DNA from: Porphyromonadaceae bacterium UBA7141 | GTDB lineage: Bacteria; Bacteroidota; Bacteroidia; Bacteroidales; Muribaculaceae | DNA: 6,092 nt | Direction: 5' to 3' | NCBI GenBank assembly: GCA_002491945.1 | Contig: DKWX01000037.1 | Coordinates: 15,602 to 21,693 of the forward strand | Shown here: positions 6,044 through 6,092 of the stretch, one piece after another | How positions within the stretch are numbered: the first letter of the stretch is position 1 | How the letters are laid out: each line of letters opens with the position of its first letter | Notes under the pieces: generated by a model | What the model saw: the letters and a program-made list of their open reading frames with translations, nothing else | What the model was told of the DNA's origin: nothing | The model's database searches: none | Position numbers and translations under genes: made by a program

Positions 6044-6092
6044 CAAATTTAACCGATAGTATTTGAATGGAAATCTTTTATACAATCTGCGG
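6032..6092 (-). repeat. Right arm of the 61-nt imperfect inverted repeat
   Basis: This is the reverse-complement partner of 35-95, 54 of 61 identical, and it runs to the last base of the window, so its outer limit is unknown. This copy can form an extra 7-bp stem, TTCAAAT with ATTTGAA on the - strand, of which the left copy keeps only the TTCAA/TTGAA part. It also contains a perfect TAAATTTG octamer (6051-6044, - strand) directed toward valS, again without a clear -33 partner. Confidence 0.85.
6078..6092 (-). CDS. 3' end of an unidentified gene upstream of valS (partial)
   Basis: Only four codons and the stop are visible, CCG CAG ATT GTA TAA, reading PQIV-stop. They are identical base for base to the end of the + strand gene at the left edge. 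The call rests on that match, since four codons alone prove nothing. The two genes may be paralogues, or recombination may have given them the same tail. The gene would be co-directional with valS, with a 279-bp gap between them. Confidence 0.35.
   Translation of the reverse strand, partial: PQIV

Noticed and set aside
5888..6085. A 65-codon open frame on the - strand upstream of valS.
   Set aside because: It overlaps the end of the flanking gene and the repeat, has no recognisable domain or conserved look, and appears to be open by chance.

Overview
The window looks like a chromosomal housekeeping segment from a Bacteroidota bacterium, most likely order Bacteroidales; a Muribaculaceae-like lineage is a guess. 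The reasons are a perfect Bacteroidota-type -7 box (TAnnTTTG, here TAAATTTG) in front of valS and of the spmAB-like gene, start codons without Shine-Dalgarno sequences, and a fused SpmA-SpmB protein of the kind found in non-sporulating Bacteroidota. No phage, transposase, CRISPR, tRNA or rRNA was seen.

Layout. Positions 2-49 hold the last codons of an unidentified + strand gene ending in PQIV-stop. A short spacer with a perfect -7 box leads into a 409-residue fused SpmA/SpmB gate-domain membrane protein (136-1365, +). It converges on alanine dehydrogenase (1573-2679, -), and the 207-bp gap between them holds a strong intrinsic terminator for ald. A 476-bp gap (2680-3155) separates ald from valS; it contains a structured ald leader candidate, an operator-like palindrome, a copy of a short dispersed motif and a GC-rich hairpin just after valS. 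valS (valyl-tRNA synthetase, 880 aa, 3156-5798, -) follows, with a well-formed promoter immediately upstream. The last 280 bp carry two DnaA-box-like 9-mers, an 11-bp tandem repeat and, at the very end, the last codons of another - strand gene that also ends in PQIV-stop.

How the genes relate. The three complete genes are metabolically separate: valS charges tRNA-Val, Ald interconverts alanine and pyruvate, and SpmAB is a membrane protein of unknown role here. valS and ald point the same way but appear to be separate transcription units because of the long gap.

The most unusual thing is the non-coding structure. The two window ends form a 61-nt imperfect inverted repeat (54/61 identical) spanning a gene tail and its downstream flank. 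Its core, roughly AATTTGAACACTTACTTA, occurs a third time upstream of ald, so each complete gene has one copy upstream in its own orientation. The ald leader contains two mutually exclusive hairpins and a repeated palindromic octamer. None of this establishes a new system, but these are the parts worth following up.
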